A stretch of DNA of 7,502 bases. It comes from an uncultured Lachnospiraceae bacterium. GTDB lineage: Bacteria; Bacillota; Clostridia; Lachnospirales; Lachnospiraceae. The position numbers and the translations under genes were made by a program. Position 1 is the first letter of the stretch. Every line of letters starts with the position of its first letter. The stretch is from assembly GCA_945787485.1 (NCBI GenBank), contig CALZHV010000099.1, positions 1 through 7,502 on the forward strand. The letters are read 5' to 3'. The notes under the pieces were generated by a model that saw only the letters and a program-made list of their open reading frames with translations, made no database searches and was not told where the DNA came from. Of the stretch, positions 5,834-7,502 are shown piece after piece.

Positions 5834-5862
5834 TTGCAAGATAATCAAATCTATGATATGTT
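5834..5862 (+). promoter_or_regulatory. Possible promoter of the small secreted-protein gene
   Basis: TTGCAA at 5834-5839 and TATGTT at 5857-5862 are 17 bp apart, each matching four of six consensus bases. It sits about 70 bp ahead of the gene at 5929. This is a weak match in AT-rich DNA and could be chance. Confidence 0.3.
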
Positions 5863-5908
5863 TCAAATGTAGTTATAAATTTTGGAATTTTTGAAGGAGG
5901 GATTATTA

Positions 5909-5932
5909 TTGCAAAGGAGGGTATTCTTATGA
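5909..5932 (+). CDS. Possible 7-residue leader peptide overlapping the next gene
   Basis: A TTG start at 5909 lies 7 bases after AAGGAGGG (5894-5901) and opens seven codons (MQRRVFL if TTG is read as Met). The TGA overlaps the ATG of the next gene as ATGA. Its two AGG arginine codons form the Shine-Dalgarno sequence of that next gene. The spacing between ribosome site and start is the same in both. A translated leader coupled to the gene is possible; a simple duplicated ribosome site is the plainer reading. Confidence 0.35.
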   Translation: MQRRVFL

Positions 5933-6180
5933 AGAAAAAACTGGTTTTTTCTATAATCATTTTATCCATAGCAACTTTTTTTATAATAAATATAGCATGT
6001 GAAAAAAAGAACAAAAATGAAAAAGATGTATCTTTTTCTTCTGAAGAAAATACATTGAATTTAGCAAAAGATATTTCTGAATCTTCTTTTGAAAACAAAG
6101 AAGACTCAACTTTTTCGCAAAGCAACCAGTGTACCATGGTATTAAATAAAGAAATATCAAGCGTTTCATCAGTAGAATAA
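5929..6180 (+). CDS. Small secreted or membrane-anchored protein, 83 aa, unknown function
   Basis: I do not recognise a family. The N-terminus MKKKLVFSIIILSIATFFII is a typical charged-plus-hydrophobic export signal ending NIAC at residue 24. The cysteine could be lipidated, but Asn at -3 is a poor lipobox, so cleavage by signal peptidase I or retention as a membrane anchor is as likely. The rest (25-83) is polar and rich in Ser, Glu, Lys and Asn, low in complexity and probably disordered. The ribosome site AAAGGAGGG (5913-5921) is excellent, with a 7-base spacer, and a strong terminator follows. Those signals, on both sides, make a real gene likely. It sits alone among dispersed repeats, so it may be lineage-specific. 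Confidence 0.7.
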   Translation: MKKKLVFSIIILSIATFFIINIACEKKNKNEKDVSFSSEENTLNLAKDISESSFENKEDSTFSQSNQCTMVLNKEISSVSSVE

Positions 6181-6217
6181 TCTATGAATTGTAATAATTA
6201 TGTAAGAATAATTTTTT

Positions 6218-6244
6218 AAAAGGTGGTTTTTTACCACCTTTTTT
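6218..6244 (+). terminator. Intrinsic terminator after the small secreted-protein gene
   Basis: AAAAGGTGGT (6218-6227) pairs with ACCACCTTTT (6233-6242) around a short T-loop, and the stem runs into six T (6239-6244). It lies 38 bases after the stop codon, in the right orientation for the gene at 5929. Confidence 0.9.
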
Positions 6245-6313
6245 GTTTTATACAATAATAATATTAAACATAAGAAATATTAATACTCACTATTATTACT
6301 GGTTGCCAGCTTG

Positions 6314-6356
6314 TATATGAAACACTCACAAGGCAGGCATGTTATATTATTACATC
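6314..6356 (+). repeat. Dispersed repeat C, copy 1
   Basis: TATATGAAACACTCACAAGG followed by CAGGCATGTTATATTATTACATC occurs here and, with a single base change, at 6693-6735. Both copies end in the TATATTATTACATC-type 14-mer and are followed by related ACAATCTG sequence. Confidence 0.9.
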
Positions 6357-6391
6357 CTGCTGCACAATCTGTTCTGCGATGTAATAATATA
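6343..6391. repeat. 14-bp inverted repeat pair, potential stem-loop
   Basis: TATATTATTACATC (6343-6356) and its exact reverse complement (6378-6391) enclose a 21-nt loop. A second inverted copy lies exactly 60 bp further at 6438-6451. Further forward copies are at 6655-6668 and, with one change, 6722-6735. I see no T-run after the stem. Confidence 0.9.
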
Positions 6392-6518
6392 CAACACAAC
6401 TTGTGTCTCTCATATTTTCGTCTGCCGATTTGTGCGTGATGTAATAATATACGGCATGTTTCTTGGGGCATTTTCGTTTTGAGGACGTTTTCTTGATTAT
6501 GCTTCTTTTCACAGTGGT

Positions 6519-6573
6519 CGCTTAGCATGGATGCTAAGCGCTTGATACGGTACATGGATGTACCGTTATCAAG
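6519..6573. repeat. Two adjacent perfect/near-perfect hairpins
   Basis: CGCTTAGCAT (6519-6528) pairs with ATGCTAAGCG (6531-6540) over a GG centre. Immediately after it, CTTGATACGGTACAT (6541-6555) pairs with ATGTACCG-T-TATCAAG (6558-6573), with one bulged T. Both have the same ATGGAT apex. The right half of the second stem is the start of repeat A copy 2. No T-run follows on either strand, so these are not intrinsic terminators. They resemble extragenic palindromic (REP/BIME-like) units. Confidence 0.9.
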
Positions 6574-6670
6574 GTGCCACGTACGACTTTAATACATTTC
6601 CTGCATAATCCTAGAAAACAACGAAAAGCGGAACAGGCACAAGAACATGCATGTTATATTATTACATCTG
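6554..6670 (+). repeat. Dispersed repeat A, copy 2
   Basis: This copy is nearly identical to 5636-5750 and ends in the same way, with an ACATG, the TTATATTATTACATC block and CTGC. Unlike copy 1 it retains the upstream half of the hairpin (6541-6555). The two copies flank the small secreted-protein gene in direct orientation, about 918 bp apart. Confidence 0.9.
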
Positions 6671-6692
6671 CTACACAATCTCTGCCGCAACA

Positions 6693-6735
6693 TATATGAA
6701 ACACTCACAAGGCAGGCATGTTATATTATCACATC
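6693..6735 (+). repeat. Dispersed repeat C, copy 2
   Basis: This matches 6314-6356 except for TATCACATC in place of TATTACATC. It follows directly on repeat A copy 2, so A and C alternate through the region. Confidence 0.9.
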
Positions 6736-6755
6736 TTCATACAATCTGCGCGCAT

Positions 6756-6803
6756 ACAAAAAGCTCTGCGTAACAGCCATAATTTAGCTGAAACGCAGAG
6801 CTT
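6756..6803 (-). terminator. Intrinsic terminator of the glycogen phosphorylase gene
   Basis: Read on the minus strand, an 11-bp stem of AAGCTCTGCGT and ACGCAGAGCTT (6793-6803 with 6761-6771) is followed by a T-run running out to 6756. An inner CAGC/GCTG pairing (6774-6777 with 6787-6790) lengthens the stem. It begins 26 bases after the glgP stop codon. Confidence 0.92.
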
Positions 6804-6829
6804 AAAACATCTAAAACAAAATATTAAAA

Positions 6830-7502
6830 TTACAAAGTAACTTCAACCTTCTCAAGCTTCCAGATTTCCTGAGCATACTGCTCGATTGTTCTGTCTGATG
6901 AGAACTTACCTGAACAAGCTGTATTGAGCATAGCCATCTGTGCCCACTTAGTCTTATCCTTATATGCTGCATTTACTCTCTTCTGAGCCTCTACATATGA
7001 GTTGAAGTCCTTTAATGTGAAGTAAACATCTCTTCTAACAAGTGAATCATAAAGATCCTTGAACATTTCTTTATCACCATTTGAGTATGTACCATCAACT
7101 AACTGATCAAGAACCTTCTTAAGAGCAGGATTTGAATTGTACTCATCTATTGGATAATATCCGCCATCACGCTCATACTTCATAACCTCTTCTGCTGACA
7201 TACCGAAGATGAATGCGTTATCAATTCCAACTTCTTCTACGATTTCTACGTTAGCACCGTCCATAGTACCAAGTGTAGGAGCACCATTTAACATGAACTT
7301 CATGTTACCTGTACCTGATGCCTCTCTTGAAGCTGTTGAAATCTGCTCTGAAACATCTGCTGCAGCGAAGATAATCTCTGCGTTAGATACTCTGTAGTTC
7401 TCAATAAATACAACCTTAATCTTGCCGTTTATTGACTTATCGTTGTTAATTACATCTGCTACTGAGTTGATAAGCTTAATAGTAAGCTTAGCTGTCTTGT
7501 AA
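6830..7502 (-). CDS. glgP: Glycogen/maltodextrin phosphorylase, C-terminal part
   Basis: The enzyme uses phosphate to release glucose 1-phosphate from alpha-1,4-glucan ends (GT35 family, PLP-dependent, cytoplasmic). The visible 223 residues run from the window edge to the natural stop. They include the KVVFIENYRVSNAEIIFAAA region, the EASGTGNMKFMLNGAPT loop with the PLP-binding lysine (codon 7298-7300), and LGTMDGANVEI, which contacts substrate and phosphate in characterised members. The end SSDRTIEQYA-x-EIWKLE is the usual family C-terminus, so the gene is cut only by the window, not truncated at its 3' end. The frame stays open beyond the in-frame ATG at 7301-7303, which is internal. It is convergent with the small gene at 5929 and ends in its own terminator. 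glgP versus malP cannot be decided from this part. Confidence 0.96.
   Translation of the reverse strand, partial: YKTAKLTIKLINSVADVINNDKSINGKIKVVFIENYRVSNAEIIFAAADVSEQISTASREASGTGNMKFMLNGAPTLGTMDGANVEIVEEVGIDNAFIFGMSAEEVMKYERDGGYYPIDEYNSNPALKKVLDQLVDGTYSNGDKEMFKDLYDSLVRRDVYFTLKDFNSYVEAQKRVNAAYKDKTKWAQMAMLNTACSGKFSSDRTIEQYAQEIWKLEKVEVTL

Noticed and set aside
5820..6169. Two minus-strand ORFs opposite the small secreted-protein gene
   Set aside because: They are antisense shadows rich in Phe/Ser/Lys from the AT-rich gene. The plus-strand gene has excellent start and stop signals, and they have none.
6280..6555. 91-codon minus-strand ORF with several cysteines
   Set aside because: It is made almost entirely of repeat C, the 14-mer inverted repeats and the palindromes. 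Its ATG lies within a hairpin apex with no ribosome site, and the codon pattern shows no coding character.
6313..6740. CRISPR array
   Set aside because: The repeated 14-mers occur in both orientations with irregular spacing and the between-sequences are themselves repeated, which does not fit repeat-spacer architecture.

Overview
The window looks like a low-GC Gram-positive chromosome, most likely a Lachnospiraceae member (Butyrivibrio/Roseburia/Agathobacter-like). This is inferred from AT-rich intergenic DNA, strong AGGAGG-type ribosome sites, the N-terminus of an Rpn/PD-(D/E)XK-type protein of a kind common in that family, and the style of the thiamine genes. No taxonomic search was possible.

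Layout. At the left edge (minus strand) is the first third-of-a-hundred codons of a putative recombination-promoting nuclease-like protein. It is followed by about 1 kb without an intact gene. That stretch holds an unusual structure: tandem 71-78 bp units on the left (about 373-655) reappear in inverted orientation on the right (about 753-990), around a 97-bp centre with two strong hairpins. The right arm runs into a remnant ORF on the minus strand, which suggests the units derive from the 3' end of a decayed gene.

At 1132-1159 lies a near-ideal sigma-A promoter. It drives a leader RNA with competing hairpins and U-runs, and then a thiazole-branch thiamine operon: thiS (sulfur carrier), thiG (thiazole synthase), thiH (radical-SAM tyrosine lyase), a ThiE/TenI-family gene that reads more like the thiazole tautomerase TenI than ThiE, and a GyrI-like/GNAT fusion protein one base after it. 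ThiS, ThiG, ThiH and TenI together would turn DXP, tyrosine-derived dehydroglycine and ThiS-borne sulfur into thiazole carboxylate phosphate. No thiF (ThiS adenylyltransferase) is in the operon. I could not find a TPP riboswitch consensus in the leader. Between thiH and tenI sits an AT-rich array of six 42/43-bp repeats whose last copy supplies an in-frame ATG upstream of tenI.

From 5620 to 6760 is a repeat-rich segment: two copies of a roughly 95-bp element, two copies of another, and a 14-mer in both orientations, plus strong hairpins. Inside it is one small gene for a secreted or membrane-anchored 83-residue protein, with a duplicated Shine-Dalgarno arrangement and its own terminator. The right edge is the C-terminal part of glycogen/maltodextrin phosphorylase on the minus strand, with a clear intrinsic terminator convergent with the small gene.
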